From Corynebacterium fournieri (GTDB lineage Bacteria; Actinomycetota; Actinomycetes; Mycobacteriales; Mycobacteriaceae), in contig NZ_CP047210.1 in the NCBI RefSeq assembly GCF_030408775.1, positions 2,170,001 to 2,234,000 on the forward strand: a stretch of 64,000 nucleotides of DNA, read 5' to 3'. Shown here in pieces: positions 37,310-47,029 of the stretch; the first letter of the stretch is position 1, and each line of letters begins with the position of its first letter. The notes beneath the pieces are model-generated. The model was given only the letters and a program-made list of their open reading frames with translations. It had not been told where the DNA came from and made no database searches. A program made the position numbers and the translations under genes.

Positions 37310-38186
37310 TCAGGTGCGTGAGGCTTCCGCGATAGTGCCGATTGTTTCATCCAGGACAGCGTCGAATTCGCGGTCGTCCTGGGTGACGGTGAGCCCTTCG
37401 GTCAGGGCGCGGGAGAAACTGGCGACTATTCCGGGGTTGCGTGCCAGGCGAGCGTTAGCTTCCGCGCGAGTAGCCGCCTGATAGTGCCAGCACCCGCGGA
37501 TGTTCCACGAGCTCGCGGTAGAAGTCATCAGTTTCGGGAAGCGTCAGTTTGAGGATGACCGCCTGGTCCTCCTTCAGCTGGTCGAGCTCTTTGCGCAGGG
37601 TCACCCGGAGCTGGTCTTCTACCTCGATCTTCCGGGGGCTGTGGATGTCGACCTCAGGCTCGACAATGGGTACCAGCCCGAACCGGAGGATCTGCTGAGC
37701 GATCGCGAACTGCTGCGCAACGACAGCGTCCACCCCCCCCTCCCCGGGAAGCCTGATGAACGAGCGCATTTTGGTGCCGAACATGTGCTTGCTTACCGCA
37801 CGCTCGAGCAGGTTGTCCAGATCAGGGAGGGGCTTCATGACCTGAGCCCCGTGGGTTTCTTCCGCCAGGCCCTTGTCAATCTTGAGGAACGGCACAATGT
37901 CTTTGACTTTCCACAGATAATCCCCTGTAGGCATTCCCCCGATGTCGCGGTCCATTGTGTCCTCGAACAAAATCGCCCCGAGGATCCGGTCACCGTCGAA
38001 ACTGGGGCTGGTAATGATGCGCGTGCGCATCTTATGCACCAGACCAAACATCTCCTCCCCACTGGAGTAGGCGTCCTCGTTGATCCCATAAAGTTTCAGC
38101 GCTTTCGGGGTACTGCCCCCGCTTTGATCCAACGCCGCGATGAAGCCGGTACCGGCCCTGACCTTGTCGTATTTTCCTACGTCCAT
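37310..38186 (-). pseudogene. fda: Class I fructose-bisphosphate aldolase with one-base frameshift
   Basis: It would split fructose-1,6-bisphosphate through a Schiff-base lysine, without metal. The frame from ATG 38186 ([27 protein letters not shown]) resembles the bacterial class I aldolase to ALSGGYSR, with the likely catalytic Lys in AVILKLTLP. It then reads G-S-stop (TAA at 37455-37457). One base removed at GG 37462-37463 restores the family C-terminus [20 protein letters not shown] to a TGA at 37310. The last 50 or so residues are therefore out of frame. Either a young pseudogene or a sequencing error. The 250 bp upstream to 38437 hold no gene I can support. Confidence 0.85.
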
Positions 38187-38437
38187 GAAACGTCCTTCCG
38201 CCTAGCGAGTTGTGACCATGTCGTGGAGCCCACTGTGCCCCGGTCCCAGGCAACTGTGCTCGTTGTCGTATCCCGGTACGGTTCCAGTCCAGTTAGGTAA
38301 ATACCGAGGATCTGCGTCATGACGGTTCTTCCCCGGTGGTGCCCGGCCAGCGTGGGTCTTCGGCAGCTGTGCTCTCCGCCGAAGGGAACCGGTCATGCTC
38401 CTGGCTTCGGCCTGCTTGGCAGACATCATGGGTTTTC

Positions 38438-39163
38438 TCACCTGGTTAGGTCCGGGGTAGGTTTGTTCTGCAGGCCGCGTCGTGCCTCGAATAGGTCCGT
38501 TGACTCCCCACCGGCGAGTTCCACATACGCTCCCGCGCTCCCCACGTAGATGGGTGGCGCAGTACTGGGGTGTAGTCGGATCAGGAGACTATCGATGCTC
38601 AGGGCAACATCGATCAGGTGCCCGCGGTACTGGATCTGGAATTCCACTTTTTCCAGGTGGGTACGCAGTCGAGGATCGAAGGTAAGGGCGTTGGCTTCGG
38701 TCTGAAGACCGGCAAAAGAGCGGGTTAGGATATCCACCGTGCCCGCCATCGCACCCAGATGAATTCCTGCGCGGGTGGTTCCCTCCTGGGTGTCATCCAG
38801 GTCCGCGACCACGGCTTCGCGGAAAAGGGCCCAGGCCCGGTCCTCGTTGAAGCGGGAGAGCACCGAGGAATGGACCACCCGGCTGAGTGTGGATCCTTCT
38901 GAGCTGCGGGACACGTAGTACTCTACGGTGCGTTTCAGGTCAGTTTCGGAGAAGGAATAACCGAGCCTGCCGAGTTGGTTGATGACACCGGTTGGTCCCA
39001 ACAGATAGATGAGCATCAGTACGTCGGCCTGTTTGGCCAGTTTATACCGATTGGTGGTGTCGTTTTCGGCTTCCAGGATCAGGTCGAGCCGACCGATATT
39101 GCCGTACGATGTCAGTAACCGAAACCAAGCGCTGACCGCTATCCTGCGCATCGGCCCGCCCAC
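38438..39163 (-). pseudogene. Glycoside hydrolase family 65 phosphorylase, C-terminal fragment
   Basis: The 241 codons match only the C-terminal third of GH65 disaccharide phosphorylases (trehalose, maltose or kojibiose type). Visible are KQADVLMLIYLLG, VEYYVSRSSEGSTLSRVVHSSVLSR, the conserved TRAGIHLGAMAGTVDILTRSFAGL, and the beta-rich C-terminal cap. The catalytic barrel N-terminal to this, about 500 residues in the family, is absent: upstream lies the cupin gene region. The fragment should be inactive. It is on the same strand as fda and may be left from a larger sugar-phosphate cassette. Confidence 0.75.
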
Positions 39164-39306
39164 GGAGGATCCCTACCACTGACACGTCAGAGTCCACTTT
39201 TTACGTACTGCGTTAACTTCTTGGGCCATCAGGGAAAGCGCATGAACAAAAACATGGTCTCCTCACCATTCGATGCTTCCCAGACCGGCTCCGAAAGGTT
39301 GTTTAT

Positions 39307-39642
39307 ATGCACAAAATATCGATCGAGGCCCTCGCCCGCAAGCAACTTAAAGAGGCCGTCATCGCCCCTAGTGCTCGTGCCGCCGATACCGTCTTCGGCG
39401 GACACGAAAAAGTTCTGCGGCAGACCGTCGTCGGGATACGTCAGGGTGCCGAGCTCGGAGAGCGCGACAATCACGATGAATCCACGATTTATGTCCTACA
39501 AGGGCGTGTCCAACTCAGGACGGGCGATGAGACCTGGATAGGTCGCAGCGGTGATCTGTTGATCGTGCCGCGATCTCGGCACAGCCTCGAGGCAATCGAG
39601 GACTCCGCTGTTTTGATCACCATTGCCAAACTGAAGCAATAA
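39307..39642 (+). CDS. Small cupin-domain protein
   Basis: This 111-residue single cupin has motif 1 GERDNHDESTIYVLQGRVQL (metal-ligand-like Glu/His positions, but not the full G-x5-HxH) and motif 2 GDLLIVPRSRHSLEAIEDS. It is predicted to be a small cytosolic beta-barrel, perhaps metal or sugar binding. AAAGG lies upstream of ATG 39307. The function is not predictable; context is the metabolic cargo of the copper island. The 271 bp to fdxA contain no gene that I can support. Confidence 0.78.
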   Translation: MHKISIEALARKQLKEAVIAPSARAADTVFGGHEKVLRQTVVGIRQGAELGERDNHDESTIYVLQGRVQLRTGDETWIGRSGDLLIVPRSRHSLEAIEDSAVLITIAKLKQ

Positions 39643-39913
39643 GAAAGATAGGGACTTCCCCTGGGGTGTTTGAGCCCGCCGAGGGTCCGTTTTTCGCGGC
39701 GAGACCATGGACCGGCACCGTTCGATCACCGGCCTCCTGTCGCTGATGTTTGTACCAGCATGCGACGGTGACCAGCTGACCGGTTCCACTATCCTTACCG
39801 CTACTGGCGGCGGGGGTAATCGAAGATATGTGCCCATTGGTGAAGGATCGGGGAGCTAGTAGGATGACAGTGAACCTATTTTCCACGTCTTTATCCGTAG
39901 TATCGGAGATCCG

Positions 39914-40237
39914 ATGACCTACACAATCGCCCAGCCCTGCGTTGATGTCCTGGATCGAGCCTGCGTCGAAGAATGTCCCGTGGACTGCATTTACGAGGGC
40001 AAACGGATGCTCTACATCCACCCCGACGAGTGCGTCGACTGCGGTGCCTGCGAGCCCGTTTGCCCGGTTGAGGCCATCTTCTACGAAGACGATGTCCCAG
40101 ACAAGTGGGTGGACTACATCGACGCTAACGCCGCCTTTTTCGACGACCTCGGTTCGCCAGGCGGTGCCGCCAGCCTGGGTCCGCAGGACTTCGACGTCCA
40201 GCTCGTTGCGGCGCTGCCGCCACAGAACCAGAACTAG
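39914..40237 (+). CDS. fdxA: 7Fe ferredoxin, FdxA type
   Basis: This 107-residue electron carrier has a 3Fe-4S/4Fe-4S arrangement: [14 protein letters not shown] (cluster 1) and [12 protein letters not shown] (cluster 2). The C-terminus (DPQ-like [11 protein letters not shown]) is the corynebacterial/mycobacterial FdxA extension. The sequence looks like the housekeeping corynebacterial protein, so this is probably a second, island-borne copy. GGAG lies 8 nt before ATG 39914. IS6-like terminal repeats begin 10 bp after its stop. Confidence 0.93.
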   Translation: MTYTIAQPCVDVLDRACVEECPVDCIYEGKRMLYIHPDECVDCGACEPVCPVEAIFYEDDVPDKWVDYIDANAAFFDDLGSPGGAASLGPQDFDVQLVAALPPQNQN

Positions 40238-40246
40238 GACCTGATA

Positions 40247-40989
<743 letters not shown>

Positions 40990-41182
40990 TTGATGTTGCA
41001 GGTGGGGATGTGGTCAAGGTTGTTCAGTGGCGCGATCTTTTCGACCAGCAGCAACAGTGGCCATCAACCCGATCATGTCGCCGCCAGCAGCAGGACTCCG
41101 AAGCCTCCAGCCGGCAACAGGGGCGGTCAGAGTGGCCTGGCCGCCGTTCTCGACGGGGGTGTGGTGGTCGGGTCCCGGCCTG

Positions 41183-41524
41183 TCACCGGGCGAAACGGGC
41201 GATAGCGTCGGTGACTTCCTGGAACTTGGCGTCGGCCTCCTCTCCTCCTAACTTGGCGGCGTCACGGACGCAGTGTTTCATGTGGTCATCGAGTAGTCCC
41301 AGGGCAACGCTGCGTAGGGCAGCATTGACCGCGGAGATCTGGGTAAGGATGTCGATGCAGTACTGTTCCTCGTCGACCATGCTGTGCAGGCCCCGGGCCT
41401 GTCCCTCGATGCGCTTGAGGCGGGCGAGATAGCGATCCTTGTCGTTGATGTAGCCATGGGTGGTGTGACAGGTGTCGGCCCCACCCGAAGAGGAAACGGT
41501 CTGATCAGGGGTGCGAGTATCCAC
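41183..41524 (-). CDS. csoR: Copper-sensing repressor CsoR
   Basis: This 113-residue all-helical repressor releases DNA when it binds Cu(I). The ligands are intact and correctly spaced: Cys56 (EEQYCIDIL), His81 and Cys85 (LLDDHMKHCV), i.e. the 25- and 4-residue spacing of M. tuberculosis CsoR. The start is GTG 41524 with AAGGAG 6 nt upstream; the longer upstream frame is not family-like. It is downstream of copA. Three TACCC...GGGTA operators in the island (32669, 44598, 44755) are its likely targets. Confidence 0.93.
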   Translation of the reverse strand: MDTRTPDQTVSSSGGADTCHTTHGYINDKDRYLARLKRIEGQARGLHSMVDEEQYCIDILTQISAVNAALRSVALGLLDDHMKHCVRDAAKLGGEEADAKFQEVTDAIARFAR

Positions 41525-41613
41525 AATGGTCTCCTTGCTGAAAAAAAGGGGGCAGGTATGTCCTGAGTCAGTTGCGGGTCGATCAGGATGGAAAGCCCGA
41601 GGGTATGGAATGA

Positions 41614-41641
41614 GGCGTGAGAACCTCATGGTTCCCACGCC
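41614..41641 (-). terminator. Hairpin between copA and csoR
   Basis: GGCGTGAGAACC (41614-41625), loop TCAT, GGTTCCCACGCC (41630-41641): a 12-bp stem with one mismatch. It lies in the 292-bp gap 41525-41816 and may end the copA transcript or form part of the csoR leader. No T-run follows. The rest of the gap holds no gene. Confidence 0.45.
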
Positions 41642-41816
41642 CTGTGGCGTTATTCGGATAAGTAGTCGGCAAATTGTCAGCCCGGAGGGGCCTGCCGGGT
41701 GGGGCCGGGGGAGAGGTCAGGAGCAGGTACTTGGGGACGGAGGTTTGAGTGTTATTGGAGGGACTCAGCCGCAGGAGGAGGATACGGGGTTCCTTACCGC
41801 TAGCAAAGGATGCGGA

Positions 41817-44153
41817 TTAGGCGGTGACCGGCTGCCGCACGGAGGGGCGAGCGGGCTGCGGTGAGGAACTTGTGTTGTCGTGGGAGGACTTGAATCTACG
41901 CAGCGTGAGGGAGTTGGAGACCACGAACACCGAGGAGAAGCCCATCGCAATGCCCGCCAACCCCGGGTTGAGGAAACCGATCGCGGCGACCGGGATCAGC
42001 ACGACGTTGTAGGCGAACGCCCAGAACAGGTTGCCCTTGATGGTGCCCAGCGTGCGACGTGACAGACGGATGGCATCGCCCGCGGAGCGCAGGTCGTTGT
42101 TCATTAAAGTGATATCGGAGGCCTCGATGGCGACATCCGTGCCCGCCCCCATGGCCAGACCCAGATCGGCCTGGGCCAGGGCGGCCGCGTCATTGACGCC
42201 GTCGCCGACCATGGCGACCTTCTTGCCCTCATGTTGTAGCTTCTCGATGACCGCGACCTTGTCCTGCGGCATGACCTCGGCACTCACATTGGCCGCATCG
42301 ATGCCCACCTCTTGGGCGACGGCGGCCGCGGCCTTCGCGTTATCGCCGGTGAGCAGGTACGGCCTCAACCCCAGCCTGCGGAACTGGGCGACCGCTTCCG
42401 CTGAGGAGTCTTTGATGACATCGCGCACCACGACCACACCGGCGGGCTGGTCATCGACGTAGACAGCCACCGGGGTCGCGCCCTGCGACTGTGCGTGGTC
42501 GAAGGCGGTGGTGAGGTCACGGGGCAGCTGGCCGGCGGGGCGGCCGACGGTGACGACGTGACCCTTGACGGTGGCCGTGACGCCCCGGCCGGCGGTGCTG
42601 TCGAAGTCGGTGGCCTCCTGGATGTTCCCGGAGCGCTCGGCCTCGGTGACAATCGCCTTGGCGATGGGGTGCTCGGAGCCTGCTTCGACGGCCGCCGACA
42701 AGGCGAGGACCTCGTTGTTGGTGTAGCCGTCGGCGGCGTGGACGCCGGTGACCGACATGACCCCGGAGGTGACGGTGCCGGTCTTGTCCATGACGATGGT
42801 GTCGACCTGGCGGGTGGATTCAAGGACCTCCGGGCCCCTGATCAACAAGCCAAGCTGTGCGCCCCGGGAGGTGCCCACCAGCAGGGCGGTCGGGGTGGCC
42901 AGTCCCAGGGCGCATGGGCAAGCGATGATCAGCACCGCGACTGCGGCGGAAAAGGCCCAGTTCGCCCCGCTGCCGGCGGCGAGGTGGACGATCAGGGTGA
43001 TGATGGAGACGACAATGACCGTCGGGACGAAGACCGAGGAAATCTTATCCACCAGGCGCTGGACCGGGGCTTTTTTCGCCTGGGCGTCAGTGACCAGCTT
43101 GGCCATCTGGGACAGCGTGGTCTCCGAACCTGTGCGGGTGACTTCGACCAGCAGTCGACCGGAGGTGTTGATCGTCGCGCCCGTGACCGGGGTGCCGGGG
43201 GCGGCCTCGACGGGAACGGACTCGCCGGTCAGCATCGACTCGTCGATGGCCGAGGTGCCCTCGATGACACGACCGTCGGTGGCGATCTTCTCACCCGGGC
43301 GGACGACGAAGACGTCACCGACTGTCAGCTGGGAGACCGGGACGCGGACTTCCTCACCGTCGCGGATCACCGCGGCGTCTTTCGCACCCATGTCCAGCAG
43401 GGACTTCAGCGCCGCGGAGGACTGGCCCTTGGCGCGGACCTCAAACCACCGGCCGAGCAACAGGAAGGTGATGACTACGGCGATGGTCTCGAGGTAGATG
43501 TGGTCCATGCCGTCATCGCGGGGCAGCAGGCTCATCTCCATGACCATGCCGGGGTGCCCGGCGTTGCCGAAAAACAAGGCCCACAGCGACCACAGATACG
43601 CAGCAGTAGTGCCCAGAGACACGAGTGTGTCCATCGTGGTCGAGCCGTGACGCAGGTTGGTTAAGGTCGCCCGGTGGAACGGGGCGCCACCGTAGAAGTA
43701 GATCAGGGTGGACATGACGAGTAGGGCCCACTGCCAATTCATGAACTGCAGGGACGGGATCATCGAGATCGCGACCACCGGAACGGAGAGGATCGTCGAC
43801 CCGATCAGACGCGACTTCAGGTCTGTGGCCTCGGCCTCGCGGGCCTGTTCGTGGCGGTCACCGACCACCTCGGTGTCCTCCTCCGGGCCGCTGTCCACGG
43901 CGGAGGCGTGTTGATCCCCCATGGTGAACGCGTCGTATCCGGCACCCCGCACGGTTTCGATCAGCCGATCGGCGTCGACTTTGGTGGGGTCGTAACTGAC
44001 GGAGGCGGATTCGGTGGCGAAGTTGACGGTGGCCTCCACGCCATCGAGCTTGTTGAGCTTGCGCTCCACCCGCCCTGAGCACGACGTACAGGTCATGCCG
44101 GTGACGCCCAGATCGACCTGGAATAGGTCAACCGACGGTTGAGTTTGAATCAT
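41817..44153 (-). CDS. copA: CopA-type copper-exporting P-type ATPase
   Basis: This 778-residue P1B-1 Cu(I) exporter has one N-terminal HMA domain with GMTCTSC (about 20-25), the membrane motif [11 protein letters not shown] (about 411), actuator LTGES, phosphorylation loop DKTGTVTSG (about 454), the ATP-binding EHPIAKA and hinge [13 protein letters not shown]. It is distinct from the CPH-type CopB, so the island encodes two export pumps. It is followed on the same strand by csoR and preceded by copZ, the classic copZ-copA-csoR set. Confidence 0.97.
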   Translation of the reverse strand: MIQTQPSVDLFQVDLGVTGMTCTSCSGRVERKLNKLDGVEATVNFATESASVSYDPTKVDADRLIETVRGAGYDAFTMGDQHASAVDSGPEEDTEVVGDRHEQAREAEATDLKSRLIGSTILSVPVVAISMIPSLQFMNWQWALLVMSTLIYFYGGAPFHRATLTNLRHGSTTMDTLVSLGTTAAYLWSLWALFFGNAGHPGMVMEMSLLPRDDGMDHIYLETIAVVITFLLLGRWFEVRAKGQSSAALKSLLDMGAKDAAVIRDGEEVRVPVSQLTVGDVFVVRPGEKIATDGRVIEGTSAIDESMLTGESVPVEAAPGTPVTGATINTSGRLLVEVTRTGSETTLSQMAKLVTDAQAKKAPVQRLVDKISSVFVPTVIVVSIITLIVHLAAGSGANWAFSAAVAVLIIACPCALGLATPTALLVGTSRGAQLGLLIRGPEVLESTRQVDTIVMDKTGTVTSGVMSVTGVHAADGYTNNEVLALSAAVEAGSEHPIAKAIVTEAERSGNIQEATDFDSTAGRGVTATVKGHVVTVGRPAGQLPRDLTTAFDHAQSQGATPVAVYVDDQPAGVVVVRDVIKDSSAEAVAQFRRLGLRPYLLTGDNAKAAAAVAQEVGIDAANVSAEVMPQDKVAVIEKLQHEGKKVAMVGDGVNDAAALAQADLGLAMGAGTDVAIEASDITLMNNDLRSAGDAIRLSRRTLGTIKGNLFWAFAYNVVLIPVAAIGFLNPGLAGIAMGFSSVFVVSNSLTLRRFKSSHDNTSSSPQPARPSVRQPVTA

Positions 44154-44323
44154 CAGTGATCAGTCCTTCAGCAAACAGTGGTGAGGTGCATCTCCGAGGT
44201 CCCAAAAGGCCCGCCCACAGATGCACCGTCGGGGATATCGAACCGGCATGGCTGGGCCTGATGGGCATATCCAGCAGGGTTGGCCCGGCCGTGTCTACGT
44301 GAGGCGGGGACCGGGCCCAGGGA

Positions 44324-44533
44324 TTAGGGCTTGACGGTGTAGCCGGCTGTCGTGACAGCGGCGACAACATCGTCGTCGGTGAAGTTTTCACCCGTGACGG
44401 TCACCTGCCCGGTATCCACGGTGGCCTCCACCATGGTCACACCGGCGACCTCGCCGATCTCCTCCTCCACGGAGGACTTGCAGTGTCCACAGGTCATGCC
44501 TTCGATGATGTACTTCTTTGTTACGGCGCTCAT
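44324..44533 (-). CDS. copZ: Copper chaperone CopZ
   Basis: This 69-residue single HMA domain has the Cu(I) motif GMTCGHCKSSVEEEIGEV and a typical beta-alpha-beta ending TTAGYTVKP. ATG 44533 has AAGGA upstream; an extra in-frame Met at 44587 is in the leader. It delivers Cu(I) to CopA, encoded 170 bp downstream on the same strand. It is under a CsoR-type operator. Confidence 0.93.
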   Translation of the reverse strand: MSAVTKKYIIEGMTCGHCKSSVEEEIGEVAGVTMVEATVDTGQVTVTGENFTDDDVVAAVTTAGYTVKP

Positions 44534-44597
44534 CAGATGATCCTTTCCTTGATGTCCTGAGGGGCAGAAGTGGAGGTGCCCCAACAACCTTCAACCT

Positions 44598-44623
44598 ATA
44601 CCCATGGGGGGTATCAGTCAAGG
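44598..44623 (-). promoter_or_regulatory. CsoR-type operator and promoter of copZ-copA
   Basis: The near-palindrome ATACCCATGGGGGGTAT lies at 44598-44614. On the minus strand a -35 TTGACT (44623-44618) and a -10-like TATAGG enclose it. It starts 65 bp before copZ. Confidence 0.78.
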
Positions 44624-44745
44624 AGGTGCCCGGACCCGGTCGCGGAGCGGTGTTTGCCCTCCGCCTCCCGCTGTCCCCTCCCGACAGTGAGGAGGCTGCT
44701 CGGTGACCACACCCTGCCCCGCGTGAGGGCCGTGCCCTCCACCCC

Positions 44746-44775
44746 TTGAAAATGTACCCCCGGGGGGTATATGCT
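44746..44775 (+). promoter_or_regulatory. Promoter with CsoR-type operator (copy 2)
   Basis: TTGAAA (44746-44751), operator TACCCCCGGGGGGTA (44755-44769) and TATGCT (44770-44775). The centre is five C and six G, against four C and eight G in copy 1, which makes this copy the more symmetric palindrome. Confidence 0.8.
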
Positions 44776-44817
44776 AACGAGCGTTACCGCATCCCAACGA
44801 CCCATAGGAGCTTTCCC

Positions 44818-45144
44818 ATGACCACCTCCCCGCCCCACCTCTTGCCGATGGCCTCCCACGGCTGCAGCTGTTGCGGACCCGCCTCACATGCCGACACCGC
44901 CTCCACCCCTGCCGCCAGCGACTCGTCAGCAGGAGGATCCTCCCCTAGCTACCAGGTCACCGGCCTGACCTGCGGGCACTGCGTGAAAAGCGTGACCCAG
45001 GCCCTTCAGGCCCTCCCCCAGGTCGACGACGTCCAGATTGATCTCGCCGCTGGTGGTGTTTCCACCGTCACGGTCACCGGTGCCGTACCTCCGGAGATGG
45101 TTCGCCGGGCCATCGAAGAGGCCGGCTACACCGTCTTATCCTGA
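44818..45144 (+). CDS. Copper metallochaperone with HMA domain, copy 2
   Basis: This 108-residue paralogue of the protein at 32733 differs at about nine positions. The Met before the copper-binding T-C-G-H-C is Leu here (GLTCGHC). The Cys-rich tag SHGCSCCGPAS is kept. ATG 44818 has AGGAG 7 nt upstream. No intact pump gene follows, only a copB stub, so this copy would act as a free copper buffer. Confidence 0.88.
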   Translation: MTTSPPHLLPMASHGCSCCGPASHADTASTPAASDSSAGGSSPSYQVTGLTCGHCVKSVTQALQALPQVDDVQIDLAAGGVSTVTVTGAVPPEMVRRAIEEAGYTVLS

Positions 45145-45196
45145 TCAGTTTTACCCATCATCTCGACCCCGACCGGGTTGATGCGGAAGGAACCTC

Positions 45197-45274
45197 ATGA
45201 GCACTCCCCACCATTCCGGAGATCACCATAGTGATCACCCCGCCCCGGAAAACAGACCACACCCGCCTAGGTAG
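45197..45274 (+). pseudogene. Truncated copB (first 22 codons plus junction)
   Basis: ATG AGC ACT CCC... reproduces the His-rich start of copB. One extra A (CCGGAAAACAG against CCGGAAACAG) shifts the frame, which ends at TAG 45272-45274 within the border repeat. A 25-residue His-rich peptide could still be made, since the ribosome site is copied too. Confidence 0.8.
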
Positions 45275-45293
45275 CCGGTTTGATTACGGCTAG
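45267..45293. repeat. Right half of a palindromic intergenic element, at the right island edge
   Basis: CTAGGTAGCCGGTTTGATTACGGCTAG. The first 15 bases are the exact inverse of 27779-27793, and the layout GGTAGCCGGTT, 5 bp, ACGGCTAG matches the right half of the elements at 55141 and 59836. Confidence 0.6.
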
Positions 45294-46843
45294 TTGTTGC
45301 GGGTCGTCGTGACAACCTTGCCCTCAACGCCCGGCCAAGTGCCAGCCTCGATCATGCGGTTCTTGCGCTCGACCCAGAAGTCGGCGTTCTTAATGCCCAG
45401 CGCCTCGGGGTCGAAGTGCGGGTCGATGCCAGCCTTCTTCTGGCGGCGGTAATCCCACAGGCACTTCAGCGCCGGGACCTGCAGGAAGAGAATCGCCACG
45501 ATGTTGAGCCACGCGGTCGCGCCGACGCCGATGTCGCCGAGCGCCCAGGCGGTGCCCGGGGTGGTGGTCGCACCGATGAAGACAGCCACGAGGATCAGGG
45601 CGCGCAGGACCCAAATAATGGCCTTACGTGCACCTTCGTTCTTCACCCAGCGGTTCAGGTAGGTGAAGTTGGTCTCTGCCATGTAGTAGTACGCCAGCAC
45701 GGTGGTGAAGGCGAAGAACATGATCGCCAGGGCGATAAACGACGGGCCCAGGCCGGCGGAGAAGGAGTTCAGGGCTTCTTGGACGAAGCCGGGGCCGACA
45801 GGAATGCCGTCGGCAAGCGAGCCCTCGTAGATCAACGCACCGTCTTCGGACTGGCCCTCGAAGACCTTGTACATGTCGGTGGAGATGATGATGAAGGCGG
45901 TGGCGGAGCAGACGAACAGGGTGTCAATGTAGACGGCGAACGCCTGGACGAAGCCCTGCTTGGCCGGGTGGGAGACCTCGGCTGCTGCTGCAGACTGCGG
46001 GCCGGTGCCCTGGCCGGCCTCGTTGGAGTAAATGCCGCGCTTGACGCCCCACATGATGGCGGCGCCGAGCATGCCGGAGAACGCGGCTTCCTTGTCAAAG
46101 GCGGCGCGGACGATGGTGCCGAAGACCTCGGGAATCTGGGAAGCGTTGGCGAACAGCACCACGATGGCAATGATGATGTAGATGCCGGCCATGAACGGCA
46201 CAACCATGGAGGCGAAGTTCGCAATGCGCTTGACACCGCCGATGATGATGAACGCGAGCAGCACGGTCATGATGGTGGCGGAGACCCAGATGTTGATGCC
46301 CCATGCATTATCGACGGCCGCAGCCACGCCGTTGGCCTGAATACCCGGCAGGAAGTAGGACGTGGCCAGCAGCATGCACACCGCGAAGATGATGGCGTAG
46401 ACCAGCATGAACGGGGCCGCGGAGGTGTGCTTGTACGCCTTTTCGATGTAGTAGGCGGGGCCGCCGCGGTACTCGCCGGTGTCGCGGTCCGTCTCCTTGT
46501 AAATCTGCGCCAGGCAGCACTCGATGAAGGAGGTGGCGGAGCCGAGCAGGGCCACCAGCCACATCCAGAACACCGCACCGGGGCCGCCGAAAGCGATCGC
46601 GGTGGCCACACCGGCGATGTTGCCCACGCCGACGCGGCCGGCCAGGGAGATCATCAGCGATTGGAACGAAGAAATGCCCTGCTCAGAGCTTTCGCCTGAC
46701 TTCAGTTGCCTGATCATGTCGGGCAGGCAGCGGATCTGCAAGAACAGGGTGACGAGGGTGAAGTACGCGCCTGCGCCGAGACACAAAAAGACAAGCCAAT
46801 TGGACCAAATGACGCCGTTGACGGTGTCGATGAAACCTTCCAC
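45290..46843 (-). CDS. Alanine/glycine:cation symporter (AGCS family)
   Basis: This 517-residue importer of small neutral amino acids is coupled to Na+ or H+. There are about 11 membrane segments. AGCS signatures include GRVGVGNIAGVATAIAFGGPGAVFWMW, SFIECCLAQIYKE and YSNEAGQGTGPQSAAAAEVSHPAKQG. The start is GTG 46843 with AAGGAG 7 nt upstream; the 26 residues further upstream are not family-like. It is the first chromosomal gene right of the copper island. Confidence 0.93.
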   Translation of the reverse strand: MEGFIDTVNGVIWSNWLVFLCLGAGAYFTLVTLFLQIRCLPDMIRQLKSGESSEQGISSFQSLMISLAGRVGVGNIAGVATAIAFGGPGAVFWMWLVALLGSATSFIECCLAQIYKETDRDTGEYRGGPAYYIEKAYKHTSAAPFMLVYAIIFAVCMLLATSYFLPGIQANGVAAAVDNAWGINIWVSATIMTVLLAFIIIGGVKRIANFASMVVPFMAGIYIIIAIVVLFANASQIPEVFGTIVRAAFDKEAAFSGMLGAAIMWGVKRGIYSNEAGQGTGPQSAAAAEVSHPAKQGFVQAFAVYIDTLFVCSATAFIIISTDMYKVFEGQSEDGALIYEGSLADGIPVGPGFVQEALNSFSAGLGPSFIALAIMFFAFTTVLAYYYMAETNFTYLNRWVKNEGARKAIIWVLRALILVAVFIGATTTPGTAWALGDIGVGATAWLNIVAILFLQVPALKCLWDYRRQKKAGIDPHFDPEALGIKNADFWVERKNRMIEAGTWPGVEGKVVTTTRNN

Positions 46844-46934
46844 GGGAGTCTCCTTACGTGGGAGTGCAGTGGGACGTTGCAGGAAAAACGTGCAAGTAAC
46901 TAAGGAACATAGGCCACCCAACTGTGCTTCGCGT

Positions 46935-46945
46935 CACGTTTCGTG
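46935..46945. promoter_or_regulatory. Inverted repeat CACGTTTCGTG in the divergent promoter region
   Basis: CACG-TTT-CGTG lies 85 bp before the YjiH gene, directly followed by an AT-rich TAAAAATTAT stretch that could hold a -10. It may be a regulator half-pair for the symporter/YjiH divergent unit; there is no direct evidence. Confidence 0.35.
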
Positions 46946-47029
46946 TAAAAATTATCCCCCAGCACCGAAAAAAATGTCCTGTCACCCAGCTAACGCCCCG
47001 GGTGGCGGCACGAATCTGGAAGGACTCAG

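Larger units (their letters stand above)
44629..45264 (+). repeat. 636-bp direct repeat, copy 2
   Basis: The second copy of the copS-3'/chaperone/copB-5' segment at 32543-33178. It begins 6 bp after the copZ promoter and ends 2 bp before the right half-palindrome at the island border. The copS part lacks the rest of the kinase and the copB part is cut after about 22 codons. Confidence 0.9.

Noticed and set aside
41540-41560. GGGGGCAGGTAT half-site upstream of csoR as an autoregulatory operator
   Set aside because: Only one half resembles a CsoR site and there is no matching arm, unlike the three clear operators.
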